From NCBI GenBank assembly GCA_019419455.1, contig DXZW01000032.1:66570-130569 (forward strand): DNA of 64,000 nt, given 5' to 3'. Source of the stretch: Collinsella sp. (lineage in GTDB: Bacteria; Actinomycetota; Coriobacteriia; Coriobacteriales; Coriobacteriaceae). Both the position numbers and the translations under genes were made by a program. The notes under the pieces were generated by a model. It was given only the letters and a program-made list of their open reading frames with translations. It made no database searches and had not been told where the DNA came from. Position 1 is the first letter of the stretch; every line of letters starts with the position of its first letter. Below are positions 43,350 through 51,998 of this stretch, piece after piece.

Positions 43350-43745
43350 GACTGGGGCATGCAGGCGCTCGTCGGCCCCGTCACGACTGGTGCCGCCGTC
43401 GCCGTCTCGGGCGAGATCGCCGACGATATGCTCATGACCCCGTTTTCGGCTGACGATGAGAAGAATGCCGACTTCGTCAAGGCCTATAAGGATGCCTACG
43501 ACGAGACGCCCAACCAGTTTGCCGCCGACGCTTACGATTGCGTCCACGCCATCGCCGAGGCTATCGATAGGGCGGGGATTGACATTTCGGCCGACGGTGC
43601 CGACATTGCCGGCGACCTTGCCAAGGCCATGCGCAAGATCAAGATCGAGGGCCTGACAGGCGAGCTCACGTGGAACGGCGAGGGCCAGTTCGAAAAGCCC
43701 GCCACGGCCTATGTGATTCAGGGCGGCAAGTACATCGCCGCCTAA
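43350..43745 (+). pseudogene. livK pseudogene (truncated and internally deleted duplicate)
   Basis: About 130 residues match the C-terminal third of the intact livK downstream ('MTPFSADDEKNADFVKAYKD', 'NQFAADAYD', 'GLTGELTWNGEGQFEK', ending 'IQGGKYIAA'). They are joined directly to a short piece of its N-terminal half ('DWGMQALVGPVTTGAAVAV'). No signal peptide, lipobox or ribosome site precedes it, and the middle domain is missing. A former tandem copy of the substrate-binding gene has thus lost its start and about 170 internal residues. An ATG at 43359 lies in frame but a functional product is unlikely. Confidence 0.8.
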
Positions 43746-44016
43746 GTGCGCATAAAGCGCGACCGGTGAGGCTGTTTTATTCAGGGCAGGGACGCCTGTA
43801 ACAGAATGGAAACATTACTTTTACATAATAAAGTGGCTAAACTGCATAAAACAATAGAAATACGCAGAATTATGGATAAATCAACAAATCCAAAGAAAAG
43901 TTGAAATAATCGCCACTTTCCTTAACTAAAGCGTCTAGTATTTTGCGAACGCCGAACACGGCGAAGGATGGCCTGTCGGGTAACCGAAACCCGACGAGAT
44001 TTGAGAGGAGAGCCGC
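43746..44016. other. livK upstream region
   Basis: A 271-base AT-rich region between the pseudogene and livK. It probably holds the liv promoter. TACATAAT near 43821 and TTGAAATAAT near 43901 are possible promoter parts but no -35/-10 pair is at good spacing. No ORF is present. GAGAGGAG at about 44003-44010 is the livK ribosome site. Confidence 0.4.
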
Positions 44017-45204
44017 ATGTCGAGCCTCACCGGTAAGTCATTGAACCCTGTTATGAATCGCAGGAGCGTTATCGCGAGCGCAGCAGGTCTGGGGGCGATG
44101 TCCATTCTAGCTGGTTGCTCCTCCAACGGCGGCGACAGCGGTTCCGCGTCGGGCGACGCTTCGTTTAAGATCGGTACCATCGGCCCGCTGACCGGCGCCA
44201 ACGCGTCCTACGGCAAGTCCGTTACCCAGGGTGTCGAGCTTGGCTGCAAGGATTTCTCGACCAAGGAGCTGCCGCTTGCCAGCAAGGCCGAGGATGACCA
44301 GGCCGACGGCGAGAAGGCCGTCAACGCCTTTAACACCCTGCTCGACTGGGGCATGCAGGCCCTCGTCGGCCCGACCACCACGGGTGCGTCGGTTGCCGTT
44401 GCCGCCGAGTGCGGTAACGACCCCGAGACGTTCATGATCACTCCGTCCGCGTCCTCCGAGGACGTCACCAAGGGCAAGGATTGCGTCTTCCAGGTTTGCT
44501 TTACCGATCCCAACCAGGGCGTCAACGCTGCCAAGTTCCTGGCGCAGAAGTATGCGGACGAGAAGTTCGTACTGTTCTATAACTCCGGCGACGCCTATTC
44601 TTCGGGCATCGCAGATTCCTTTAAGGTTCAGGCCGCTAAATCCAAGCTCGAGATTGTTGACGAGGAGACCTTTAAGGACGACTCCGCCACGAGCTTTACC
44701 AACCAGCTCACCAAGGCCAAGCAGGCCGGCGCTACCATGATCTTTGCGCCGATCTACTACACGCCGGCGTCCGTCCTGCTCAAGAACGCCAAGGACATGG
44801 GCTACGACGTCAAGATGATGGGCTGCGACGGCATGGACGGCATCCTGGGCGTTGAGGGCTTCGACACCTCTCTTGCCGAGGGTCTGCTGCTCATGACCCC
44901 GTTCTCCGCCGACGACGAGAAGAACGCCGACTTCGTCAACGCTTACAAGGATAAGTATGGCGAGACTCCGGACCAGTTTGCCGCCGACGCTTACGACGGC
45001 GTGCACGCGGTGGCCGAGGCCCTCGAGGAGGCCGGTCTTGGTGTCGACGCCGACCCGACCGAGGTCGCCGAGAAGCTGCCTAAGGCTATGCTCAAGATTA
45101 CCGTTGACGGTCTGACCGGCAAGCTCACCTGGAACGATAAGGGCCAGGTCCAGAAGGAGCCCACGGCGTACGTCATCACCGACGGCAAGTACGTACAGGC
45201 CTAA
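44017..45204 (+). CDS. livK: Branched-chain amino acid ABC transporter substrate-binding lipoprotein
   Basis: A 395-residue periplasmic-binding-type protein tethered to the outer face of the membrane. The N terminus carries a twin-arginine-like 'NRRSVIASAAG' followed by the lipobox 'LAGC', so Cys at about residue 29 is probably lipidated. The mature part shows LivK/HmgC motifs: 'IGTIGPLTGANASYGKS', 'LVGPTTTGASVAVA', 'PIYYTPASVLLKNAKDMG' and 'TPFSADDEKNADF'. It binds a branched-chain amino acid or related ligand for LivHMGF. A terminator-like hairpin downstream would make it more abundant than the permease. A start at the second Met (44053) is an alternative. Confidence 0.92.
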   Translation: MSSLTGKSLNPVMNRRSVIASAAGLGAMSILAGCSSNGGDSGSASGDASFKIGTIGPLTGANASYGKSVTQGVELGCKDFSTKELPLASKAEDDQADGEKAVNAFNTLLDWGMQALVGPTTTGASVAVAAECGNDPETFMITPSASSEDVTKGKDCVFQVCFTDPNQGVNAAKFLAQKYADEKFVLFYNSGDAYSSGIADSFKVQAAKSKLEIVDEETFKDDSATSFTNQLTKAKQAGATMIFAPIYYTPASVLLKNAKDMGYDVKMMGCDGMDGILGVEGFDTSLAEGLLLMTPFSADDEKNADFVNAYKDKYGETPDQFAADAYDGVHAVAEALEEAGLGVDADPTEVAEKLPKAMLKITVDGLTGKLTWNDKGQVQKEPTAYVITDGKYVQA

Positions 45205-45236
45205 TAAGCCGCCTTACATAGAGCGGTTTTGATCCC

Positions 45237-45272
45237 AAGCAGGGGAGGTTTTGGCCTTCCCTGCTTGCTTGG
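45237..45272 (+). terminator. Attenuating hairpin between livK and livH
   Basis: AAGCAGGGGAGG (45237-45248) pairs with CCTTCCCTGCTT (45255-45266) with one G.T pair. CCAAGC/GCTTGG can extend the outer base. The following T tract is weak, consistent with partial read-through into livHMGF. Confidence 0.65.
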
Positions 45273-45276
45273 TATC

Positions 45277-45299
45277 TAGGGACAGTGTAACGTCCCTGT
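45277..45299. repeat. GGGACAG/GTCCCTG palindrome (copy d)
   Basis: AGGGAC (45278-45283) pairs with GTCCCT (45292-45297) around AGTGTAAC. It is the shortest of the GGGAC-core palindromes, just before livH. Confidence 0.45.
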
Positions 45300-45343
45300 T
45301 TCATACATTAACTGGAAACCTATTCGAAAGGGGGATGTGGAAC

Positions 45344-46225
45344 ATGACGGTCTTTATCCAATACCTGGTCAACGGCCTGTCCATGGGCAGCGTCTACGCC
45401 ATCATCGCGTTGGGCTACACCATGGTCTATGGCATCGCCAAGATGCTGAACTTCGCTCACGGCGACGTTATCATGGTCGGTGCCTATGTCTCGTTCTGCG
45501 CCACGTCGTATCTCGGCCTCCCGGGCTGGGCATCTGTAATTCTCTCTTGTGTGGTCTGTACCGTTCTCGGTGTTCTCATCGAGGGTCTGGCATACAAGCC
45601 GCTGCGTCAGGCGGGCCCGCTGGCCGTTTTGATCACGGCCATCGGCGTGTCTTACTTCCTGCAGAACGCCGCGCAGCTTCTGTGGGGCGCCACGCCCAAG
45701 AACTTCACTTCGCTCGTCACCTTCCAGGTGCCGGAGTTCTTGGCCAAGTTCAATGTAAGCGCCGTATCGCTCGTCACCATCGTCGCCTGCCTGGTTATCA
45801 TGGCCGGCCTGATGTTCTTTACAGGTAAGACCAAGATGGGCAAGGCAATGCGTGCCGTGTCCGAGGACAAAGCCGCCGCTCAGCTCATGGGCATCAACGT
45901 CAACCGCACCATCTCGATGACGTTTGCTATCGGCTCCGCCCTTGCTGCCATCGCCGGTGTGCTCCTGTGCTCCTACTCGCCGGTCCTGCAGCCCACCACG
46001 GGCGCCATGCCTGGCATCAAGGCCTTCGACGCTGCCGTTTTCGGCGGCATCGGCTCCATCCCCGGTGCCTTTGTCGGTGGCATTCTCATCGGCATCATCG
46101 AGGCGATGGCGCAGGCCTACATTTCCACGAGCCTTGCCAACTCCATCGTCTTTGGTGTTTTGATCATCGTCCTGCTCGTCAAGCCTGCCGGCCTCTTGGG
46201 CAAGTACGTCCCCGAGAAGGTGTAG
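45344..46225 (+). CDS. livH: Branched-chain amino acid ABC permease LivH
   Basis: A 293-residue permease with eight or nine membrane segments. Family motifs are 'YLVNGLSMGSVYAIIALGYT', 'GIAKMLNFAHGDVIMVGAY' and 'AFDAAVFGGIGSIPGAFVGG'. It forms the channel with LivM. ATG 45344 is chosen because AGGGGG lies nine bases upstream. The ATG at 45335 sits directly on that site. livM follows after nine bases. Confidence 0.92.
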   Translation: MTVFIQYLVNGLSMGSVYAIIALGYTMVYGIAKMLNFAHGDVIMVGAYVSFCATSYLGLPGWASVILSCVVCTVLGVLIEGLAYKPLRQAGPLAVLITAIGVSYFLQNAAQLLWGATPKNFTSLVTFQVPEFLAKFNVSAVSLVTIVACLVIMAGLMFFTGKTKMGKAMRAVSEDKAAAQLMGINVNRTISMTFAIGSALAAIAGVLLCSYSPVLQPTTGAMPGIKAFDAAVFGGIGSIPGAFVGGILIGIIEAMAQAYISTSLANSIVFGVLIIVLLVKPAGLLGKYVPEKV

Positions 46226-46234
46226 GTGAGCGTT

Positions 46235-47314
46235 ATGAAGTTTCTTAAAGACAAGCAGACGCGTCACGACTTTGTTACGTACGCCATGTGCCTTGTGGCG
46301 TTCGCCATCGTGTTCTTTATGCAGTCCAACCACATGATTCCGCGCATGATCGCCGGTCAGCTGGTTCCCATCACGGCCTATATCGTCATGGCCATCTCCC
46401 TCAACCTCGTCGTCGGCATCGCGGGCGACTTGTCGCTGGGCCACGCGGGCTTTATGAGCGTCGGCGCCTACACGGGCATCGTCACCGCCGTCGCGCTGGA
46501 GAGCACCGTTCCGTCCGATCCGATGCGTCTGATCATCAGCATTGTGGTCGGCGCTATCGCCGCTGCCATCTTGGGCTTCTTGATCGGTATCCCGGTCCTG
46601 CGCCTGAGCGGCGACTATCTGGCCATCGTGACCCTGGCTTTTGGCGAGATTATCAAAGAGGTCGTCACCTGCCTCATTGTGGGCGTCGATTCCCGCGGCC
46701 TGCATGTGATCTTTAACATCACGGGTAACTCCACGATCGACGACCTGCACCTGCTCGAGGACGGCACCGCCATCATCAAGGGCGCGCAGGGCGCATCGGG
46801 CGTGTCGACCTATTCGACCTTCCTTGCCGGCGCAATCCTGGTTATGGTCGCGCTCGTGATTGTGCTCAACCTGGTTCGCAGCCGTACCGGTCGTGCCATT
46901 ATTGCCGTGCGCGACAACAAGATCGCTGCCGAGTCTGTGGGCATCTCCGTCACCCAGTACCGCATGATTGCCTTCGTGGTTTCCGCTGCCCTCGCCGGTG
47001 CTGCCGGAGCTCTGTTCGGCGGTAACTTCTCGCAGCTTTCCGCTACTAAGTTCGACTTCAACACGTCCATCCTCATCCTGGTGTTCGTGGTCCTGGGCGG
47101 TCTGGGCAATATGCGCGGCTCCGTCATCGCGGCGGCATTGCTCACGGTGCTTCCCGAGCTGCTCCGTCAGTTCTCGGACTACCGCATGCTCATCTACGCC
47201 ATCGTGCTGATTCTGGTCATGATCTTTACCAACAACCCGCAGCTCAAGGCGTTCTTCGGTCGCGTCAAGGACCGCTTTGCATCCAAGAAGGAGGTGGCAG
47301 CCGATGCCCAGTAA
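46235..47314 (+). CDS. livM: Branched-chain amino acid ABC permease LivM
   Basis: A 359-residue permease with about ten membrane segments. LivM marks are 'ISLNLVVGIAGDLSLGHAGF', 'DYLAIVTLAFGEI', 'AIIAVRDNKIAAESVGI' and 'VVLGGLGNMRGSVIAA'. It is unusually arranged with an internal segment around 160-190 ('NITGNSTIDDLHLLEDG'). The start is ATG 46235 or GTG 46226 after the livH stop. It overlaps livG by 11 bases. Confidence 0.92.
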   Translation: MKFLKDKQTRHDFVTYAMCLVAFAIVFFMQSNHMIPRMIAGQLVPITAYIVMAISLNLVVGIAGDLSLGHAGFMSVGAYTGIVTAVALESTVPSDPMRLIISIVVGAIAAAILGFLIGIPVLRLSGDYLAIVTLAFGEIIKEVVTCLIVGVDSRGLHVIFNITGNSTIDDLHLLEDGTAIIKGAQGASGVSTYSTFLAGAILVMVALVIVLNLVRSRTGRAIIAVRDNKIAAESVGISVTQYRMIAFVVSAALAGAAGALFGGNFSQLSATKFDFNTSILILVFVVLGGLGNMRGSVIAAALLTVLPELLRQFSDYRMLIYAIVLILVMIFTNNPQLKAFFGRVKDRFASKKEVAADAQ

Positions 47315-48164
47315 ATTTGAGTTCAACAAGGGCAAGATGGTCCCGTATCCTTCTGGCGCCATCGTTCCCGACCGCGACCTGGGCGAGCGCCCGGCACTCG
47401 AGTGCATCCACCTGGGCATTGAATTCGGCGGCCTTAAGGCAGTCGATGACTTTAGCCTGACCATCGGCAAGACTGAGATCGCCGGTCTCATCGGCCCCAA
47501 CGGTGCCGGCAAGACCACGGTCTTCAACCTGCTCACCAAGGTGTACCAGCCTACGCACGGCACCATCCTGCTCGATGGTGAGGACACCTCGGGCAAGTCG
47601 GTCTACCAGGTCAACCGCATGGGTATTGCCCGTACATTCCAGAACATTCGCCTGTTCAACACCATGACGGTGGAGGATAACGTAAAGGTTGGCCTGCATA
47701 ATCAGGAGCGCTACTCCGGTTTTGAGGGCGTGCTGCGCCTGCCGACGTACTGGAAGCACGAGAAGGCCGCCCATGAGCGTGCCATGGAGTTGCTGTCCAT
47801 CTTTGATATGGAGCACCTGGCAAACGAGCAGGCCGGCTCGCTGCCTTATGGTGCCCAGCGTCGTCTGGAGATCGTCCGCGCGCTTGCCACCAACCCCAAG
47901 CTACTGCTGCTCGACGAGCCTGCCGCCGGCATGAACCCGTCCGAGACCGCAGAGCTCATGGCGAACATCGTCAAGATTCGCGACACCTTCGGCATCGCCA
48001 TCATGCTTATCGAGCATGATATGTCGCTCGTCATGAACATCTGCGAAGGCATCTGCGTGCTTAACTTTGGCAAGGTTATCGCCAAGGGCACAGCAGAGGA
48101 AATCCAGAACAACGACGCCGTTATCGAGGCGTATCTGGGTAAGCAGGATAAGGGGGAGAACTAA
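47304..48164 (+). CDS. livG: Branched-chain amino acid ABC ATPase LivG
   Basis: A 286-residue ABC ATPase. Walker A is 'GPNGAGKTT', then 'RTFQNIRLF' typical of LivG, a signature loop 'SLPYGAQRRLEI' (atypical LSGGQ), Walker B 'LLLLDEPAAGMNP' and switch 'IEHDMSLV'. A 25-residue N-terminal extension precedes the domain. ATG 47304 lies inside livM and has AAGGAGG upstream. It energises uptake with LivF. Confidence 0.93.
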   Translation: MPSKFEFNKGKMVPYPSGAIVPDRDLGERPALECIHLGIEFGGLKAVDDFSLTIGKTEIAGLIGPNGAGKTTVFNLLTKVYQPTHGTILLDGEDTSGKSVYQVNRMGIARTFQNIRLFNTMTVEDNVKVGLHNQERYSGFEGVLRLPTYWKHEKAAHERAMELLSIFDMEHLANEQAGSLPYGAQRRLEIVRALATNPKLLLLDEPAAGMNPSETAELMANIVKIRDTFGIAIMLIEHDMSLVMNICEGICVLNFGKVIAKGTAEEIQNNDAVIEAYLGKQDKGEN

Positions 48165-48878
48165 ATGGCAGAGCCGATGCTTTCCGTCTACAACATCAAC
48201 GTCTGGTACGGCGCCATCCACGCCATCAAGGACATCTCCTTTAACGTTAACGAGGGCGAGATCGTGGCCTTGATTGGTGCCAACGGTGCCGGCAAGTCCA
48301 CAACGCTCAAGACCGTCTCGGGCCTGCTGCGCTCCAAGACCGGCTCCATCAAGTTTATGGGCGAGGACATTACCCATACGCCCGCTGATAAGCTGGTTGG
48401 TAAGGGCCTGGCTCAGGTTCCCGAGGGTCGTCGCGCCTTTTTGCAGATGACGGTCGAGGAGAACCTGGAGATGGGCGCCTATACACAGCCCAAGTCCACA
48501 ATTGCTCCGGGCCTGGAGCGCGTCTACGAGCAGTTCCCGCGCCTGAAGGAACGTCGTCGCCAGGTCGCCGGTACCCTTTCAGGTGGCGAGCAGCAGATGC
48601 TCGTTATGGGGCGCGCCCTTATGAGTAACCCCAAACTGCTTATGCTCGACGAACCTTCCATGGGTCTGGCACCGATTCTGATCGAACAGATCTTCCAGAT
48701 TGTCGAGGACCTGCACAAGGCCGGCACCACGGTGCTTCTGGTCGAGCAAAACGCGCAGATGGCGCTTTCCATCGCCACACGCGGTTACGTGCTCGAGACC
48801 GGCAAGATCACCATGACCGGCACCGGCCAAGAGCTCCTGCACGACGACAACGTCCGCAAGGCCTATCTGGGCGGCTAG
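48165..48878 (+). CDS. livF: Branched-chain amino acid ABC ATPase LivF
   Basis: A 237-residue ABC ATPase. Walker A is 'GANGAGKSTT', signature 'LSGGEQQML', Walker B 'LLMLDEPSMGLAP' and switch 'VEQNAQMAL', all intact. The N terminus 'LSVYNINVWYGAIHAIKDIS' is typical. GGGGGAG precedes ATG 48165, which touches the livG stop. This is the last gene of the livKHMGF operon. Confidence 0.94.
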   Translation: MAEPMLSVYNINVWYGAIHAIKDISFNVNEGEIVALIGANGAGKSTTLKTVSGLLRSKTGSIKFMGEDITHTPADKLVGKGLAQVPEGRRAFLQMTVEENLEMGAYTQPKSTIAPGLERVYEQFPRLKERRRQVAGTLSGGEQQMLVMGRALMSNPKLLMLDEPSMGLAPILIEQIFQIVEDLHKAGTTVLLVEQNAQMALSIATRGYVLETGKITMTGTGQELLHDDNVRKAYLGG

Positions 48879-48881
48879 ATA

Positions 48882-48909
48882 GTTACGGCGTTTTGCCAAA
48901 CGCCGTAAC
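48882..48909 (+). terminator. Hairpin after livF
   Basis: GTTACGGCGTTT (48882-48893) pairs perfectly with AAACGCCGTAAC (48898-48909). No T tract follows, so it may stabilise the 3' end or act as a Rho-assisted terminator. Confidence 0.5.
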
Positions 48910-48922
48910 CAGCCGACGCTGC

Positions 48923-49021
48923 AAGCCCGCCAGAGCGGCAATCTGCCTTTCAACTTCGGCGGCATGACCAGAAGGTCAATGCTGCCTTGTTTCAAGGCAC
49001 CTTGCTCGCTCTGGCGGGCTT
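48923..49021. repeat. Long structured palindrome after livF
   Basis: AAGCCCGCCAGAGCG (48923-48937) pairs exactly with CGCTCTGGCGGGCTT (49007-49021). Inside, GGCATGACC pairs with GGTCAATGCTGCC arms around AGAA, forming a compact inner hairpin. The whole is a roughly 100-base clover-like fold without an ORF. It could be a small RNA or a mobile palindromic element. Confidence 0.55.
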
Positions 49022-49079
49022 TCGCTGTCGTTGCCAAAACATCGGCGTTGTGGCAGATGCCAACGACTACCCCCTTTAT

Positions 49080-49144
49080 GTTGCGATGGAATAGGGACTA
49101 AATGGGAGCCTCAGAGGCCAAAACAGTCCCTATTCCACCGCAAC
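49080..49144. repeat. GGGAC-core palindrome (copy e)
   Basis: GTTGCGATGGAATAGGGACT (49080-49099) pairs with AGTCCCTATTCCACCGCAAC (49125-49144), 19 of 20 paired, around a short GCCTC/GAGGC inner stem. It sits just upstream of cutC. Confidence 0.65.
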
Positions 49145-49202
49145 TTCATGGGGGCGTGCGACAATGCCCATCGGAAAACGTTTGCCATCTGGGGGTCTAT
49201 CT

Positions 49203-49880
49203 ATGCTGTACGAGTTTTGTGCCGAGAACTTTGAGCGGGTGCCGGCGGCTATCGATGCCGGTGCAAAGCGCATCGAGCTGTGCGACAACCTTGCCGTCGG
49301 TGGCACTACGCCCTCGGCTGGTGTTATCAGCGCTACGGTCAGCTATGCTCACGAGCATGACGCACGAGCGATGTGCATGATTCGCCCGCGTGGCGGTGAC
49401 TTTCACTACAACCAGGACGAGCTGCGCATGATGGAGATGGACTTGGGTCTTGCCGTGAGCGCCGGCGCCGATGGCTTGGTCTTTGGCTGCTGCAAGCCTT
49501 GTGCCGGCGGCTGGGCGCTCGACGAGCTTACGTTGGGCGCCCTCGTGATGGCCGCGGGCTGCGCGACCGAGGAGTGCAAGCGCGAGTCCCTTGACATCAC
49601 CTTCCACATGGCGTTTGACCAGCTCTCGCCCGAGGCTCAGCTCGATGCCGTCGACACACTCGCCGACTGCGGCATCACGCGTATCCTGACGCATGGTGGT
49701 GCTGCCGGAACGCCGATCGAGGACAATCTGGAGCACCTATCGCGTCTTGTCGAGTATGCGGGCGACCGCCTGACCATCCTTCCCGGCGGCGGCATTTCCA
49801 CGGCCAACCGCGATACCGTGGCGGCGGCATTGGGCGTCTCCGAGCTCCATGGCACCAAGATCGTGCCGCTGGAGGCGTAA
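49203..49880 (+). CDS. cutC: CutC family protein
   Basis: A 225-residue TIM-barrel protein of the CutC family. Motifs: 'GAKRIELCDNLAVGGTTPS', 'MIRPRGGDFHY', 'GLVFGCCKP', 'FHMAFDQ' and 'RILTHGGAA'. The family was linked to copper homeostasis, but the enzymatic role is unsettled. ATG 49203 has GGGGG seven bases upstream. The GalT-like gene follows within four bases, so they form a pair. Confidence 0.85.
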   Translation: MLYEFCAENFERVPAAIDAGAKRIELCDNLAVGGTTPSAGVISATVSYAHEHDARAMCMIRPRGGDFHYNQDELRMMEMDLGLAVSAGADGLVFGCCKPCAGGWALDELTLGALVMAAGCATEECKRESLDITFHMAFDQLSPEAQLDAVDTLADCGITRILTHGGAAGTPIEDNLEHLSRLVEYAGDRLTILPGGGISTANRDTVAAALGVSELHGTKIVPLEA

Positions 49881-49883
49881 CCC

Positions 49884-50681
49884 GTGGCGCTGGTATTTGA
49901 CGCTCAGCAGGCGAGCGGCAAGCCCGACGACAACCGGCGCCCTGGCACCGCGTGCCCCTTTTGCGATACCGAGGGACTCGCCAATATCATCCGGCGCGAC
50001 GGCGACTGCATCTGGCTCGAGAATAAGTTCAAAACCCTGCGCGCCACCCGTCAAACCGTGCTGATCGAGTCAGCCGATCACGATGCCGACCTGGTGACCT
50101 ATGAGCCAGATGAACTCCACCATGTGATGAGGTTTGCCCTGGATTGCTGGCAGCAGATGATCGATTCACGGCAGTATCGAAGCGTGCTCATGTACAAGAA
50201 CAAGGGTCCTCTCTCGGGCGGTAGTCTCGTTCATCCGCACATGCAGATTGTGGGTTTGGAGCAGGAAGACGGCTATGCTTCGTTGACTTCCGCCAATTTC
50301 GAAGGCATCAATGTCTGGCAACAGGGGAGAATCGCGGCCAACATCTCAACCGAACCGATCATGGGGTTCTTTGAGGTCAACGTTTCAGCCCCGCAGGGAA
50401 TCGCCGCCAGCGATGACACAAGAGACCAAGCCGAGGCAGATCTCTTCGCCGATGCGATCCAGGTGGCTCTGCGCTATATCCTGAACGAGCACCACGGTGG
50501 TCGCGCAGAGTCGTACAACTTGTTCTTCTATCACCTGGGCGGTCGGACCATTGCCAAGGCGCTGCCGCGTTGGGTGGTTTCGCCCTACTTTGTCGGCTAT
50601 CGTTTGGCCCAGGTCAATGCCGAGACAACGCTCGATATCGATGCTGAGCGCTTGCGTGCGCATCTGGAAACGCTCGTATAG
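49884..50681 (+). CDS. GalT/HIT-like DUF4931 protein
   Basis: A 265-residue protein of the HIT superfamily resembling galactose-1-phosphate uridylyltransferase. 'CPFC' near residue 24 gives a zinc-site half, and 'GSLVHPHMQI' is the HxH motif of the active site (a true GalT has HPH-x-Q). 'SYNLFFYHLGG' follows. It is shorter than GalT and the family is often called DUF4931. A nucleotidyl-transfer or hydrolase role is likely, substrate unknown. GTG 49884 is preceded by GGAGG. No Leloir genes are near. Confidence 0.7.
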   Translation: MALVFDAQQASGKPDDNRRPGTACPFCDTEGLANIIRRDGDCIWLENKFKTLRATRQTVLIESADHDADLVTYEPDELHHVMRFALDCWQQMIDSRQYRSVLMYKNKGPLSGGSLVHPHMQIVGLEQEDGYASLTSANFEGINVWQQGRIAANISTEPIMGFFEVNVSAPQGIAASDDTRDQAEADLFADAIQVALRYILNEHHGGRAESYNLFFYHLGGRTIAKALPRWVVSPYFVGYRLAQVNAETTLDIDAERLRAHLETLV

Positions 50682-50711
50682 CAAGATTAACACCCGTGTA
50701 ATGCGGACAGT

Positions 50712-51710
50712 CTAGCGCGCCATGGCGTCGCGGCCGGCCTCGACACGCTTGCGCTGGGCGGCGCGCTCCTCGCCGGTCAGACGCTCAAAGAGATGCCCGA
50801 TAAACGAGGCGAGTATCTGCTGAAACAGCGTTCCGCACATGACGGGAAACACGACTTCGCCTGGAAAGTACTGTGTGGCGATAACGGCGCCCGAAGAGAT
50901 GTTACGCATGCCGCAGGTAAAGCACATGGTAGTCGTCTCGCTATATGGCAGATGCAGCGCACGGGCGACCAGAAAACCGACGACAAAGCCGCTGATGGCG
51001 AAGGTCAAAATAAAGAGGGCGACTTCCAGACGCATCGCGTTCATGTGCAGGACGTACTCGCTCATGGCGGTGGAGTTGGAGGCGATAATGCCCATCATCA
51101 TGAACTTGCAGGCGGGCGAGAGCGCGGGGGAGAGCTTCTCGTGTCCCCATCCACGTGTGAGCTCGTTGATCACGATGCCGAGCACGGCGGGGATGGCGAT
51201 CATAAAGGCCATGTCCTGCATCATGCTCGGCACATCGATCGAGACGGTGGCACCCAGCAAGAGCTTCAGCGTGAGCGGAATCGTCACAGGCGAGATAACC
51301 GAGGACGTCAGGATGATGGTGAGCGCGAGCGGGCCGTTGCCGCCGAACATGCTAATCCACATAAAGGCAGTGACCGCCACGGGTACGCTGTACTCGAGCA
51401 CGATGCCGCAGACAAGGTTGGGATTGGAGCCAAAGAACAGCGATCCCATGGCATAGGCTGCTATGGGAATAAGCACCGCCGAGACGAGCGGCGCCAAAAT
51501 CAGGTGCAGGGGACGGCGGAACACCTCAGCGACCTGGTGGAAGGTGTTGCTGAGCGCACCTTGGAACGTCATAAAGGCGAAGAGGGCGGGAACGATGGGC
51601 TTGAGTACGCCGATCTGCTGGGGAAAGAGCACGCCGAGCGTTACGCAAATCGGAACGATGACCTGCATATGCCCCGCGAGGAACTTTCCCAGTCCAACCC
51701 ATTGCTTCAT
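50712..51710 (-). CDS. Bile acid:sodium symporter family (BASS) transporter
   Basis: A 332-residue membrane protein with about ten segments. BASS-type motifs include 'FQGALSNTFHQVAEVFRRPL', 'LILTSSVISPVTIPLTLKLL' and 'CFTCGMRNISSGAVIATQYF'. It could import a bile acid or an organic anion with sodium. ATG 51710 has only a distant AGGGAG and close GGGG. The longer frame up to 51770 is unlikely. The substrate is unknown. Confidence 0.8.
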   Translation of the reverse strand: MKQWVGLGKFLAGHMQVIVPICVTLGVLFPQQIGVLKPIVPALFAFMTFQGALSNTFHQVAEVFRRPLHLILAPLVSAVLIPIAAYAMGSLFFGSNPNLVCGIVLEYSVPVAVTAFMWISMFGGNGPLALTIILTSSVISPVTIPLTLKLLLGATVSIDVPSMMQDMAFMIAIPAVLGIVINELTRGWGHEKLSPALSPACKFMMMGIIASNSTAMSEYVLHMNAMRLEVALFILTFAISGFVVGFLVARALHLPYSETTTMCFTCGMRNISSGAVIATQYFPGEVVFPVMCGTLFQQILASFIGHLFERLTGEERAAQRKRVEAGRDAMAR

Positions 51711-51932
51711 ATGCCCCGTGACTCCCTTTATCCGCGAACTCGTTTGAATGGATATGCTAGACGCTCGCATGCGTCCGTGCGTCAGAAACGCTCGATTATT
51801 TCGAGGCTATTACCGGCCTCGTTTACCGAAACCAGGGCGTGCCGCGAGGCTCTGCGTCCGTGCCGCACGGTATAATAAATCCGTTCAACAGATCTGCCTG
51901 CCGAAGCGGGCATACACAGAGGACTCATCGCT

Positions 51933-51998
51933 ATGAACCGTGAGAGGTATCGCGGCGACCTGCCCCTATCGGGGGTGGGCGCCTATGTCATCGCTTAA
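51933..51998 (+). CDS. Short upstream ORF overlapping the recJ start
   Basis: An ORF of 21 codons, MNRERYRGDLPLSGVGAYVI ending with A, starts at ATG 51933 after AGAGGAC and stops with TAA at 51996-51998. It overlaps the recJ ATG at 51985 in another frame. It may be a leader peptide coupling translation of recJ. It is unrecognised and could also be chance. Confidence 0.35.
   Translation: MNRERYRGDLPLSGVGAYVIA

Noticed and set aside
43161..43547. Minus-strand 128-residue ORF upstream of hom
   Set aside because: Most of it is antisense to the livK pseudogene and no ribosome site or family is visible.
43359..43745. A functional short substrate-binding protein
   Set aside because: It lacks a signal peptide, lipobox, ribosome site and central domain, so it is called a pseudogene.
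45320..47596. Minus-strand 758-residue ORF
   Set aside because: It is antisense to livH, livM and part of livG and has an Asp/His/Gly-rich shadow composition.
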